Source of the DNA: Silene noctiflora
Lineage: Eukaryota > Streptophyta > Magnoliopsida > Caryophyllales > Caryophyllaceae
Direction of reading: 5' to 3'
Assembly: GCA_009801015.1 (NCBI GenBank)
Contig: VHZZ01004842.1
Location: forward strand, 4,501 to 68,500
DNA: 64,000 nt
Part shown: in pieces, positions 35,201 to 46,367 of the stretch
How the letters are laid out: every line of letters starts with the position of its first letter
How positions within the stretch are numbered: position 1 is the first letter of the stretch
The notes under the pieces: generated by a model
The model's input: the letters and a program-made list of their open reading frames with translations, nothing else
The model's database searches: none
Told to the model about the DNA's origin: nothing
Position numbers and translations under genes: made by a program

Positions 35201-38200
35201 CCCTTTACTTTTATGCGACTGGCTCCATTCCACTCTTTGAATGCCAATAGATTCTATAGTTTCTTACCATCAGACAAGATCGAGCATAGCCTTTAGTGTA
35301 GTTTAGGAGTGATAAAAATATAAAGCATATGCGATGGCGTGCCCTAAGAAGAGATCGCCACTTAACTCAGACTCAAGCGAGGAGACTTCCTTACTTAATT
35401 AAAGGAGAGAGTTGGTCGAGCTTTCTAAGACGAAGACGAATGATGAAACTGCCCCCCATAAGAGCCCTGTGTTATCGATCAAGGAAGCCCCCTTCTTATC
35501 AATCAGATTTAAGCGAGGTTAAATAAGTAAATGGGGATCGAGATTATGAGAGAGGCTTCGGGGTACGAAAAGGGGGGGGTCCGGTCGTTAAGAATGACTT
35601 GGCTGCTGATTCCCTGCGGATCGCTATGACGCTCCGGCATGTGTAAGACTGCTTTTCGGGCTAATTTCTAAAGTAATGGGTAAAAGAGATATAATGCTCT
35701 ATCACCACCAATCTATTTTTTCTTCTTTTTCAAAAGGCTTGAATTCAACAGCCTTTCGGCTGCACCGGAAGAACAGTAACTGCTTCGTACTCTGTTGAGA
35801 GAGGCTTATTTGGGTTAAGTGCTCCATGCTTAGTAAATGGCACGCGCTTAAGCACTGGGGTTTGCTTCTGTTTTTACACACAGCTATAATAAAGAAAAGC
35901 CTTACTTCTTTGATTGATCTTAGTAATTGTAAGCTCGGCTTGTTGAAAATAAGATAAGATCAATTGTAATATAAAAACAAAAAAAAAAACACACATATAA
36001 TAGAGGAGCGAGTTGGCTGTCTTCTTTCTTTTCTATAGTGGGGCGCCTCGTGCGCGAAAGAGTTCTGTTCCAGGCCGTGAAGAAATTCCGGGTTTTGGCA
36101 CATGGTCATGTCAGTACGATCGAAAATATCATACAAGCCTTATTAAGATAGGGGCTCGAATGCCAAGTGCACATGAGAAACTTCAGGATTCTTATGCTTT
36201 AGTTTTCATTTTGTTCGACTTGCTCCGCTAAGAGGTTGAGATTCGTTGAGCGCCACTCCGTGTCCACCAATGCGGTAGAACAGGAGCCTTTCACCTACCT
36301 AAATATCTGCGGGTTCGATCAATTACTAAGGAAAGCCTGAGAAAAAAAAAAAAAAGAATGATTTTGCCACCTTTGATCCAGCTCTCATAGCTTCTTTTTT
36401 TCTCTATTAAAACAAAAGCAAAAGAGGATAACTTCCACATCGTCCAATCCAACCAAAACAAAGAAAAACGAGGGAAGGAAGCCTTTACCTAAGCTATGTT
36501 GGAAGAGATGAAGGGGACGGAGCCCCTTACTTGTTATAAATAAGAAACTAATGTAGTCCAATGGTAACCGTTTCGCCTGGCACTGGTTTCTCAGGATCCG
36601 GCAGTAATGTCTTAACTGCACTGTGTGTTTTTTTTTTTTACTTTTCCTCGGGGAATGCTTTGATAAAGGCATTGAACTTCTTTCCTAAGCGGGAAGTGTA
36701 GCCATAGAATGAGTTCTCAGGTTCAACCAAAGGGGATTCTTTGGCCGTGAAATGAATGTTCTAAAAGACCTTGCATCTTTATTCGAACAAGACATGAAAA
36801 AAGCTATGGCTCGGCCCGTTGCTCTTACGACGGTTTTACCTGTCCAATGAAGATTAGCACTTAGAAATTATATATTTTAAATAATACGATATCGATAGTA
36901 GAATCCTGCGATATTAGAACCATGGTTGCTGATGATATATCATATATATAAGAACGACAAAGATAGATATGTCTTTACTTGAGCTACCTGGCACGTATTT
37001 GAAAATCCTGAAATATTCTTTTTTATGAGCGGTACTTCTAATAGAGTGCGGCACTCTTATGATAGAATGAAGATGCGCCCCATTTACTAAGAACTTTAAA
37101 GAGGAGGCTGGCGCATCAATCGCCTGCCTTTCGGGTTTATGAGCGAGTAAGATTTTAGTATTCGAGTAGTACAGTTGACGGGTCGAAATGCGCTCGCTTG
37201 GGTTTAAAATCCAAGAATGCAAGCCGCTAATTCGAAAAAAGCATCTCCGAGGGGGCTTTCATAGGAAATCGGAAAAATCCTAATATAAATGAGGTAAGAT
37301 CCCCCGATATTGATAAATTCTACGGAAAACTCGGACTATGTAGTTAGCATGTGAAGTCATAAACCGGAAAAAGATGAGTGATGATGCCTGGGAAGAAGGT
37401 TAGTTAAGAACCTTCGGGGTATGTATTAAATAGGGCTTACTATTGTGCTTAATCCTACTACTGTATTGGATTGGATATGATACCACCTCCCTTTGAGAGT
37501 GATTCCCCGACTTTAATAAGCCACGGAAGACATTCTTAGACCGAACAATCTCACCTCCAACCTGGGATCCTGATCTCAATTTCGTGAATTTTTAGTGAAA
37601 CGCCCGGGTTGGCCTCCTTCTTTTCTTCCTTAATGAGCGTGTGGAAAGGAAGGATGGATTTCTTTTTTTATAGAGATTTGGCTCGTGCCGGCATTCCCTT
37701 GCTTAGCTCGATGTTACACCCTGGGGCAATTTACTCTTTAACATGCTTGAAAGTATACACTGCTTTTTTACTCTTTCTTCTTAGAATTGGACCAAAGCAA
37801 GATTAAAAAATACCGAGAATACAGTAGGATCCAGAGCCAGGCCCGAAACAACTGGAAAAAAATTATTCACTAGTGGGCGAGTAAAAGAGAGATCTTTCCA
37901 CGATAAAGAAAAAATATTTATGTGATTGCACGAGGATTCCATGCCTTTAATAATAAGGCGAGCGGAATGTCTTCTTAATCCGTAGAATGTAGGCTGACAA
38001 TAAGATTAGAATCATACAATATTAGTATATTTTGCTGAGTGGATTGACTCCTTTCTTAAAGGAAAACCTTTGAATGTGTACTGCTTTTTTCCGTTAGACA
38101 TAAAAGACTACCCTTTAGGTTCAATTTAACATCCTTTATGAGTAATTTTAGGAATGCATATAAATATGGCTTTGGTTGGAGTTTTTCCTGCTAATGCACC

Positions 38201-41200
38201 TATTCTATGGTTCTATAGCACGGTCCGGCCGGAAAGGTAATGAAGTTTGATCGAGCGAGGAGAAAGGGAGTAAAAACATATGTAATGAGCTTAATTAAAA
38301 AATTAAAATTGCTATCGTCTAAAGAAAGAAGGCTGGAAGATCTTTCATATAAGTATAATTCATAAAAAAAGAAGGAATAGACCCTTTTCTTGTTAGCGAT
38401 CAGAAGATCTGTTTCGAGTGGGTTTTGACGTTTCCACCATTTTAGGGTTGAGTCGGGGAATGGAATAGGCCCCTCTATACAAGGTTTGACCTATACTAAT
38501 ATATTAATAGCAGGCTTTTATAATCTTTTTAACTATCTCTCCTCTAAAATTACCAGGTTCATCTCAGGCTTGAGAGGGTATTTATACTGCATTCTTTGGC
38601 CCTTTGAAAAAAAAAAAAGAGGATCTCTCGACTCATTTCATTCCGGGATCTCTAGCATACGAGCTCGAATTAAAGCGCTACAATCCTATACTTGAAACAA
38701 TCATTTCTTACTATACCAATTCAATCCGCGATTTCAGGGAAAAATAGACCATCACGAAGATTACCACTGTTGTTCGACAAATGCAGCCTATCGGTTATTT
38801 CTAATCCAGCGCCTAGATCCTCCGAGTTCAGCAATAATGGGGGCTCCGAGCCATGATATCTTTTCGATGCTAGGAATAGAAGGCTGGTTTGCTCTTCATA
38901 AAAAGATTGTGATTGTGAGATTAGGCAATGGATATAATCTTGTATTACTATATTAATTAGAGTGGTCAAATCTTAGGACTCTGCGAAAAGAATGAGCATA
39001 AAAAAAAAGTGTCCATTTCTATTCGGTAAATAGCTCCTTTAAACGGATCCCCTTCTACTTGATTTCCGGTTCAACTCAATTCTGAGAGATCATACTCTTT
39101 AAGCGCGGGTAACAGGCAAGCTTGTTGGCTAGCATATTAGCGCTGGTGTGCAAATGAGTTGGCTGTTGGCGAGTGGGGATCTCTGCCTTGGTTCATTACA
39201 TTGTTCATTACCTCGGTTAAAGTTTCAAATGCGCTCTTTCCAGGGGCTGCTCGGGTTTTAATTCCTTTATCGTATCCATTGTATGAGGGATCAAAACGCA
39301 AGAAGTTGTAAACAACCGCGAAACCACGGCCGGTGTCTTTAAAACCTTTCGTGAGGTTTTCGTAGAGTCATCTATAAGAGGGGGCGGCTTTGCCTCGATC
39401 GCAGCTTTCGGAACGTGCTAACCCTCTGGTAAGAGGGGCTCGGTGAATTCGTCCCATAGGTTTGCTGAGATTCAGGGCTTCGTGACTTCTTGGCAAATGA
39501 GCTCCTTGATATCCCAGTGAGAGTCAGAAAGACCCAACATTTTTATTAGGAGAGGGAATAAAGGGATGTTAACGAGCCTCTTTAATATAGGTAAAAAAAA
39601 GGACTTCACTTACAGGGTTCGGTAGGAAAGCGGGAAAAGCCTGATGTTTTTTTTCTGAGGTCAGGGAGCGATTGGAGGTTTCGCAACGAGCAGGTTAGCG
39701 GGCCACTCCTTAGACCCACAAATGAAAGCCCCTCGCAATTGAAGCTTAAATGGGCCTATATTAACCTATATTAAGAAGGATTGGTGTAAAAAAATAACAA
39801 GGATATTTATGCAAGTGCACGATGGAATGTTTGCTGAGGCAAGGACACAAAGAGAGCGAAACGCGGATCTCTCACAAACGGGGAAAGGGCTTGTTCCAAT
39901 TTTATGCGTATATCCAGGAGATAGGATATGCCTAAAGTTCAAATTGGACGTCAAGTCCGGAGCATAGGTTCCAGCCGAATCCTTTTATGCCAGTCTATGT
40001 TTATATTGATACCCTTAAATCTGCCAATAGTAGTCCAAAGCCGGAAGCGTAACATGAATAAAGCCAAAAGAATGCCTATTAAAAAGGGGCTGGCTTAACG
40101 TTAAGAAATTCTTAATCAGATAAGAAAAACTAGACTCGTGACTGAGTGCCTCACCACTATTTCCTGCCAATGCCCTATTGCCGCCGATTCATATACCATA
40201 GAAGAAAGAACATGAACTTTCAATACCTATAGATAGATGCATAAGCAGAGAAAGAGAGAGCTGACAGAATATACTGGTAGGAAGCTTCAGCTAACGACGA
40301 AAGAAGCGCTTTCGACCGAGCGGATCCTTCTTAGAGCGGGATCTCAATTGGAAATTTATTAAAGCGGATTCTTCTGCTTATTCTAATTATGTATCAAAGT
40401 AAAGTAAGGGCGAGACTTAGGCCTTGCTTTAGAAGTGATGGTGGACCAACCTCGTGACCTAGCTATGCGCCTAGTATTAACTTGACTTGTAGACCTAGGT
40501 GCTCCTCGATCGAAGGTCTTTTACGAAGAATGAGAAGAAGATTGCCTGTTATTAATGAACAGGAACCCTATAAAGACTGCGCTTGCTAACAAGGTTTCTG
40601 AGGTTTAATAGCACTAGATGTTTCGCCTTTTCCAGAGATTGGTCTTTCTTAACGGAAGAAGAGAGAAATTTCTTGCTGATCTTTCTCGATGTTCCTTCGG
40701 GCATTCTTAGAATAGAAATGGTAATTCTGTCTTGACATATGAAGCATCTTGACGCACGAAGCAAGTAACAGCACTCGTTTTCTTTTTTTTCTATTGAGGG
40801 CATTACTAAGCAAGTAAACATGCCACCAAAGCTCGAACTCGATACGTGCCCGTCTAGGTAAAACCGCAAAGAAAGAGGGTCAGCTCCGGACTCACTACTT
40901 GAGACCTGCTACGACCGAGCTTTCCTTTTTCACGCTAAGAAGAAATTAATCCTGCTGAGCTTGGAATTAACTTTCAAAATTAAATTGAAATGGGAACACC
41001 TTGAAAAAATGCATGTATTTCACTTCGGATTCGAAATCTCGTAACGGAACGAGCTTACTTGTCTTCCTTTCTTTCAAGCAGTTCGCAGTTCTAGGACTGG
41101 ATTGGTCCATTGGTCCTAAAGGAGGATGCTAAGATAGGAGAAGAGAAAATGGCTAGGCTGAGTTACTTGGGTTAAGCCCTTCTATATATATAAAAGTGGG

Positions 41201-41752
41201 GTCAGGAAGGAGCTGGACTCCATTCTTAAACTGCACCCAAAGCATTGTTCAAACTGGTTTCAAAGCGCAGCTTGCCGGAGTCAAGGAGGGAATCCTTTTG
41301 AAAGTAATGAATGAACGAAGCTCGGAGTGAAAGGAAAGGTCAAGTGGGGACTTTAAGAAAGCCCTTCTAGCAAGCCTACTTTATAAAATTTCGAGGTTAG
41401 ATAGCGGTACAGCTAGAGACATATAGCCGAGAAAACTAGAGGTCTAACTAGACGAAGCGTTGCCACTACTACTATAGAATATAAAAGCATTGCAGCAACT
41501 AGCATACCTATAAATGAACTCTTGGAAAACAGGCGTGGAAAGAACCATTGAAGAAAAAAGAAAGGGATCAGATATACCTTAATAGGGTAGGGATGCTGAC
41601 CCGGATTAAAGTAGTTTTGGCTGATCCCGGTCGATCGTGGAGAAAGGAGATTGAGCAGCTCTTTCTGGCCCTGATTATGGAAAATGTCTTCCTAATTATA
41701 CATCTGTAATATGGCTTTTAATAAGACCTTTTGGTAAACCTTTTCGGTGTAA
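32254..41752. other. Long intergenic region
   Basis: About 9.5 kb without a recognisable gene. It holds a diverged repeat copy at 34873-34962. Open frames of 60-105 codons (for example 35329-35526, 36013-36231, 36914-37222 minus, 38486-38695, 40552-40869 minus) show no motif I know. A/T runs and pyrimidine-rich blocks are common. Confidence 0.5.
34873..34962 (+). repeat. Diverged ~100-bp repeat, copy A (partner at 54405)
   Basis: Alignable in the same orientation with 54405-54506. An exact 17-base block AAATAGCCAACTTGCTC is followed in both copies by TACATACCTT, then CTCCA/CATC motifs and GGATCCTT or GATCCTT. Copy B has insertions, including an A run. Its origin is unknown. Confidence 0.8.
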
Positions 41753-42134
41753 GAAGTCTCAGCGCTAGCGGCATCTCCTGGCGCGACATAGCTAGAACAA
41801 GATCCATTCCTAGAGCTCCCGCCCGATCCACTAGACGAATTAGCATAACATAGTAGTACTACCAAGCGCGATGGCAGCTGATGTAGTACCAGACATGGCA
41901 GGGCCCGCAGTATCAGTTAAAGCTTATCTTAATGGTTGCACTGATCCAATTCATTCATTATAGTGATATCAAGCCTACCTTCTATCTTTTTCTTCCCTTC
42001 TATCCGCTTACTTTACTGCCTCAGATAAGGCGTTATCATCTACTTCGGATTCAGCCGGCGATTCAGCTGGCGAAGATGATCATGATGAAGAAGAAGGCGC
42101 TACTGGATATCGGTTACCAACCCCCTATAATTAG
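41753..42134 (+). other. Cluster of interrupted Ala/Ser/Asp-rich open frames
   Basis: Three coding-like stretches lie close together on the plus strand. 41753-41848 encodes SALAASPGAT, a TAG, then LEQDPFLELPPDPLDELA. 41871-41963 has an ATG and encodes MAADVVPDMAGPAVSVKAYL. After two stops, the same register is open from 41967 to 42134 and encodes SSTSDSAGDSAGEDDHDEEE before its end. The composition is far from what neighbouring random frames give, and the last part is an acidic low-complexity tract. No family is recognised. It looks like decayed coding DNA or a low-complexity repeat that happens to keep phase. Confidence 0.35.
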
Positions 42135-43421
42135 ATGGATGATCGATCATTGTTCCTAGCCGACCTCTTTCGCTAACACATCTTAGTCGTTCCTCTCAGC
42201 CCTTTACCTTTGAAGCTTAAAAGAAATTCAATCATTAGAGGTTATATGCTGGGATGTCACAAACGCACTAGGTTTGTTTAAATTAAAGGCTTTTCTTTTT
42301 TTAATTAAGCTCAAGGCAGCAAAGGCTGTATTCGACCACTCTTACGAATCAAAGAATAATATTATATAATAAGGGTAACCCATTTTGAGGCTGCGATAGT
42401 GGCGTTTTCCCGTAGCCTTTACCTTTGAGTTAGACTTTGGAGCTGATTTAATCCCTTCCCTATTATATTATGTTATTTCCTAAAATCAGATCGGAATGCG
42501 CAAGACGACTACTATCCTTACTTGTTTGGTTAAAATGTCCGTTCCTATTTTATAAAGCAAGAAAGAAAATTCTCTGGTTCAATACGAGGCGCGTTGAGTC
42601 ATGTCATGTTCAAGAGACCCTTACCAGAAATAACAAGTCCTGCTTTCTATAAAAAAGCAGGATTAAATGATAACGCTTGTGTTTTTGACACATACACATA
42701 AAGGTTAAAGTCTTGGGAAAGTTTTAGCTGGATTCAGAAAAACACTAGACCGTGGAAAGCGTGCTTTAGGATCTTTCACCCCCCTTTTTAAGGCGGGGAG
42801 TATACATCAATAAAGTAAAGTGCACTCGCTTCCTTCATAATAGACTGATCACGACGAAACATGTGCTGGAACGGGTGCGTGTAGGAGATCTTATTCTCAA
42901 GGAGCGTGTCGACAGCCTATATAGATAGAAGAGGTCGCGTTAGAGCATATCGGCAGATGCCCTCGTTTCATTTGTGAATGTGAGCTCTAAGATAAGACAG
43001 ACTGGTATGCGAGGAAAGCAGTCTTCTCTTCTTCTCACTAGCGCTCAAGTGTAAACAACCTCATCTTTCTTCTTTAATACCAATACCAAAGGTGCGTAGC
43101 AGCTCGATCGGCGTAAAAGGGGGATTATTCCACCAGCAACGTCCCATATTCCTTTGGTCGAGCAGGATTTTTTTGACTGATAGCTGTGGAAACGTAGCTT
43201 CTTGTGACGCAGCGCGCCCCTTAGTGCTAAAGCCGCGGTTCAATAGATCTCCTCGGGTGGTGGTATATCTTAAACAGGAACTTTTCTCCGTCTAAAGAAC
43301 AAAACCACAATTCCTATTATTGATCTTGCATTGGTCCTAAAGCGCATAGTTTTCACTATTGGTATATAAAGTTCCTATGAATATCTGTCGATTTCGTAGT
43401 ACTTTTTCTGTAAATTTATAA
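42135..43421. other. Intergenic DNA
   Basis: No gene recognised. Short frames on both strands around 43061-43295 overlap each other and have no motif. Confidence 0.5.
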
Positions 43422-43697
43422 AGAAATATAGTGAAATTTTCTTTCTATCTCTCTACACGAGCAGCATCTGCTTCTTCTAAAACAACTTATGAATCGGGGC
43501 GCACTTACCAGCCCGCTCATCGGCATCGATTCCACTTTGGATAGGAAGCTTCTTCGACTGTATCTGCTTCTTCTCTTGTATCATATCTGCAATCATTCGC
43601 ATTAGCTACTTTTGTTTGAGGAAAAGCCCTGTTGAAAGTCCTATTATCATACCATTACCAGGCGTACCTGCACAACAGGATGATAAAGCTAGCTAGC
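43422..43697 (+). other. Interrupted Ser/Ala/Thr-rich open frames
   Basis: One register is open 43422-43541 and encodes STRAASASSKTTYESGRTYQ and a His/Arg-rich end. After a single TAG it continues to 43619 with EASSTVSASSLVSYLQSF. A neighbouring register (43622-43696) then encodes KSPVESPIIIPLPGVPAQQD. All three are rich in Ser, Ala and Pro and unlike typical random frames. They have no ATG near their starts. No known family is recognised. Confidence 0.35.
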
Positions 43698-45732
43698 GTC
43701 GTAGCATATAAAAGAAAGTAAAGTGGTTTGGCTCTTCCTTAGTCTTTCGTATACCAATGCAGTTAACATGCTCCAATCGCGAGTTAAAACTCCCGCCGCT
43801 TTCGGTCATACCTTTCCCTAATAAGGAAGTGGAATATCAGCCCTCGGTCTGTTTGAAACAATCGCAACTGCCTTCTCTCTTCTCTCCGGTTGGTATTTGG
43901 TCTCTTTCTAATGGGCTCACCACCGGGCTATCGAAACAGCTGTTACGAAGCTGTATAGTCATCAATAAAATATCTGCAATTCAATTATAAAGATATAAAG
44001 AAAGGAATCTTTGCGCATAAAAGCCTATAATATAGAAAGAAATATAGAAAGAGGAAGCCCACGCGGGTAGCACAACCTCTGGATTTGGCGAAGTGGCTTG
44101 CTTCGTCCCCTTCGTGGACGTATTTGAGCGAAGAAGATGCTGCTCTCTTTTATTGTTATTGTTTGTCCAATGCAGCAGAAATCTCTTTATTTAAGTAAGG
44201 GCGACTGCTGCATTTCAAGTATAGGTCAAGGCCCGGTCTAGTCGTAAATAAGTTGGGTTAACATCCCATTCTGAGTTATGGGCTTCGGCCCCCTTTAAGT
44301 GGAAAGCATTCCAAGCTCTCTTCTATAGATGGCGCGCGGACATAAGATAAGTGTGAAGACGTGGTCCACCCTTTATCCTATTACGAGGTGCGTTTGTTGG
44401 AACGAGCGTAGATTAACCGCGGGAAAATAACAGTGCGCATAACAAATACTTACCAGGGGAAAACCCTCTACCAACTATATGAAACGAACTAAGGTTACGC
44501 TCTGGAAGACCTCGTCCAATAAGAAGAAAAAGCCTTAGTGTGTGTTGGTGTAGTTAGTAAGCTCCCGCAAGTGGACACGTTTAAGTACTTAGCGTAATAA
44601 GGTATAGCAGATATATTATAAATTACAAGGGGCCGGGGCCAATGTCAGGCTCGGCGCACATTACTTTACTGCTTGGCTTACTTTTTGGCCAGTAAAAGAG
44701 TAAAAGTCCTATCCTAGTGATGTTAGCCGGAGTGTGAGGATTAGGAGGCGAAAGATCCTCCAGGGGGAGAGGTTTATCCCTTATTCAATATCGTTATTTT
44801 CCTTAAAATAAAAGGGAAGAGTCTATAGTCCAAACTCATATTATTGTAGCGGTACAACTCAATCTCTGATTAGTACTTGGTTGTAGGTTGTTCGATTAGT
44901 AAATTCCAGTTATTAAGTGGGTTAAGCTTCTTCTCACTGGGCGCTATTATAAAGTCATGGCATCTGTCTCGGCAGCTAATGCTCCTTTTTTCTAGTAGTT
45001 TAGATAATAAGTATCACACTCTACCTAGGTAAGACACGAAAACGAACCCTCTTCAAATTGCCTTCTTTTCAAAGGTTTGTCTTCGAGAAGGCCTATAGCT
45101 TGGGGCTAACTAGTATAGAGCCATCCATTGGAAAACAAAGGATGAGATCTGAAAAAGAAAAATTAAGGGTAACCGGAGACGTAGACGTAGCAGTTTTTTC
45201 CGCGGAAGCGCTAACTAACCCATAAAAATAAAAGAAAGTTAAGGGTTTTACTTGGTGGTTTTTCCGCCTTGATATCTTGTTGAGCATGAGATTCCTCATG
45301 AACACGAAAGCAAAGTTACTTGATCTACCTTCGTCAAAGTCTTATTATAATATATAAAATATAAAGACTCGGCTCTTCTTCTCTTTCGTTTCTTTCCAAA
45401 GTAAGCAACCCAGGCGAGTGGGATCAAAGATACAAAAATTGGGGATGAGTAGGACCTTAAAGAAAAAAGATCTTGTTTTTCGCTTTTGACAAGAAAATCC
45501 GAGTTAGGCGAAAGAGCACTCCGAAACTCAATGAGGGAAGCTGTTGCCAATGAAACTTTTGTTGATGATGGGATTTAAAGTTCAGGTCAAATCCTGAAAA
45601 AGCGGAAAGCGCTCTTTGATAAGCCTATCCTTGATGTTTGATTTGTTTTATTACCTAGTTGGTGAAGGGGCGAAGTTACTTCCTGGCTTGGATTTTGGAA
45701 AGTAGAAAGTTAAGTTGGTAATTTGAACTTGA
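43698..45732. other. Intergenic DNA
   Basis: A 77-codon frame at 43757-43990 (ATG) is Ser/Leu/Gln-rich with no motif. The rest holds nothing recognisable; 44.4-44.8 kb is somewhat richer in G and C. Confidence 0.5.
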
Positions 45733-46047
45733 AAAAAGCAAATCCTTCTTCCAGATCAGCATCTTTTGAAACCTCATGCTGGATCCTATGACCTTTACGG
45801 CACCGGTAAAGCCTTCAGGGATTACAATTTGGTTCCAAAATCTTATGTTTCTTCGTCCTATTCTAAATCCAGAAAGAAAACAAAGAGTAACCGGATCCAC
45901 AGCGAATTTCCTCCTGACGAAACGAACGAGACAGTTTTAGTTAGTGCACCGCTCGAAGGCGGAGTCTCGAAAAGGGGTACGAAAAAGACCCTCAATATGC
46001 TTGCCGGTTTCTTAAGAGCTCTGACTTTGTTTGGTTTTAAGGATTGA
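45733..46047 (+). other. Open frame with basic, protein-like sequence (104 codons)
   Basis: The frame opens after TGA at 45730-45732 and ends at TGA 46045-46047. It has no ATG near the start; the first in-frame TTG is 45766 and the only Met is near the C-terminus. The middle is Ser/Lys/Arg-rich (SYVSSSYSKSRKKTKSNRI) and the rest balanced (HAGSYDLYGTGKAFRDYNLV). It is one of the longest coding-like plus frames in this part of the window, but no family is recognised. Confidence 0.3.
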
Positions 46048-46284
46048 TCGCGTCGAACGAACTGGGGTATGCTGCTAGAAAGATGTAGTCGAGGCGGGAA
46101 GGGGGGTTAAGCTCGAGTTACAGGTGAGCGCTAAAGAAGGACTCGGTGGCTTAATAGGGACTTAGCTAAATAGCTTAACGTAAGAGGGTGCTTCTTTCTT
46201 TTCCCAAGAATATGGTCTTAAGAAAGAATCTAAAACATAGCCTTTCTTTTTTCTTTTCTTTTAGAAAGGAAAAGACGGAGAAAG
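46048..46284. other. Short intergenic spacer
   Basis: No feature is recognised. Confidence 0.5.
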
Positions 46285-46367
46285 AGGAATAGCCAAATGG
46301 CTAAGTGGTAAGCCATCGACTTTTGGCTTAAGTCATAAATCATACAAGGGTTAGAATGCCTTTTCCC
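46285..46367 (+). pseudogene. tRNA-Gln-like relic
   Basis: The 5' part resembles the D-arm and anticodon region of plant mitochondrial tRNA-Gln(UUG): ATAGCCAA, then AGTGGTAAG, then CATCG and a TTTTGG loop. About eight extra bases sit between ATAGCCA and AGTGGTAAG. A T-arm-like GGGTTAGAATGCC follows, but with changes in the loop, and the acceptor strands and the anticodon stem do not pair properly. I read it as a decayed tRNA gene or tRNA-derived insertion, not a working tRNA. Confidence 0.35.

Noticed and set aside
36311-36321. CGGGTTCGATC resembling a tRNA T-loop
   Set aside because: The 3' half of the arm does not pair and no other tRNA part is present.
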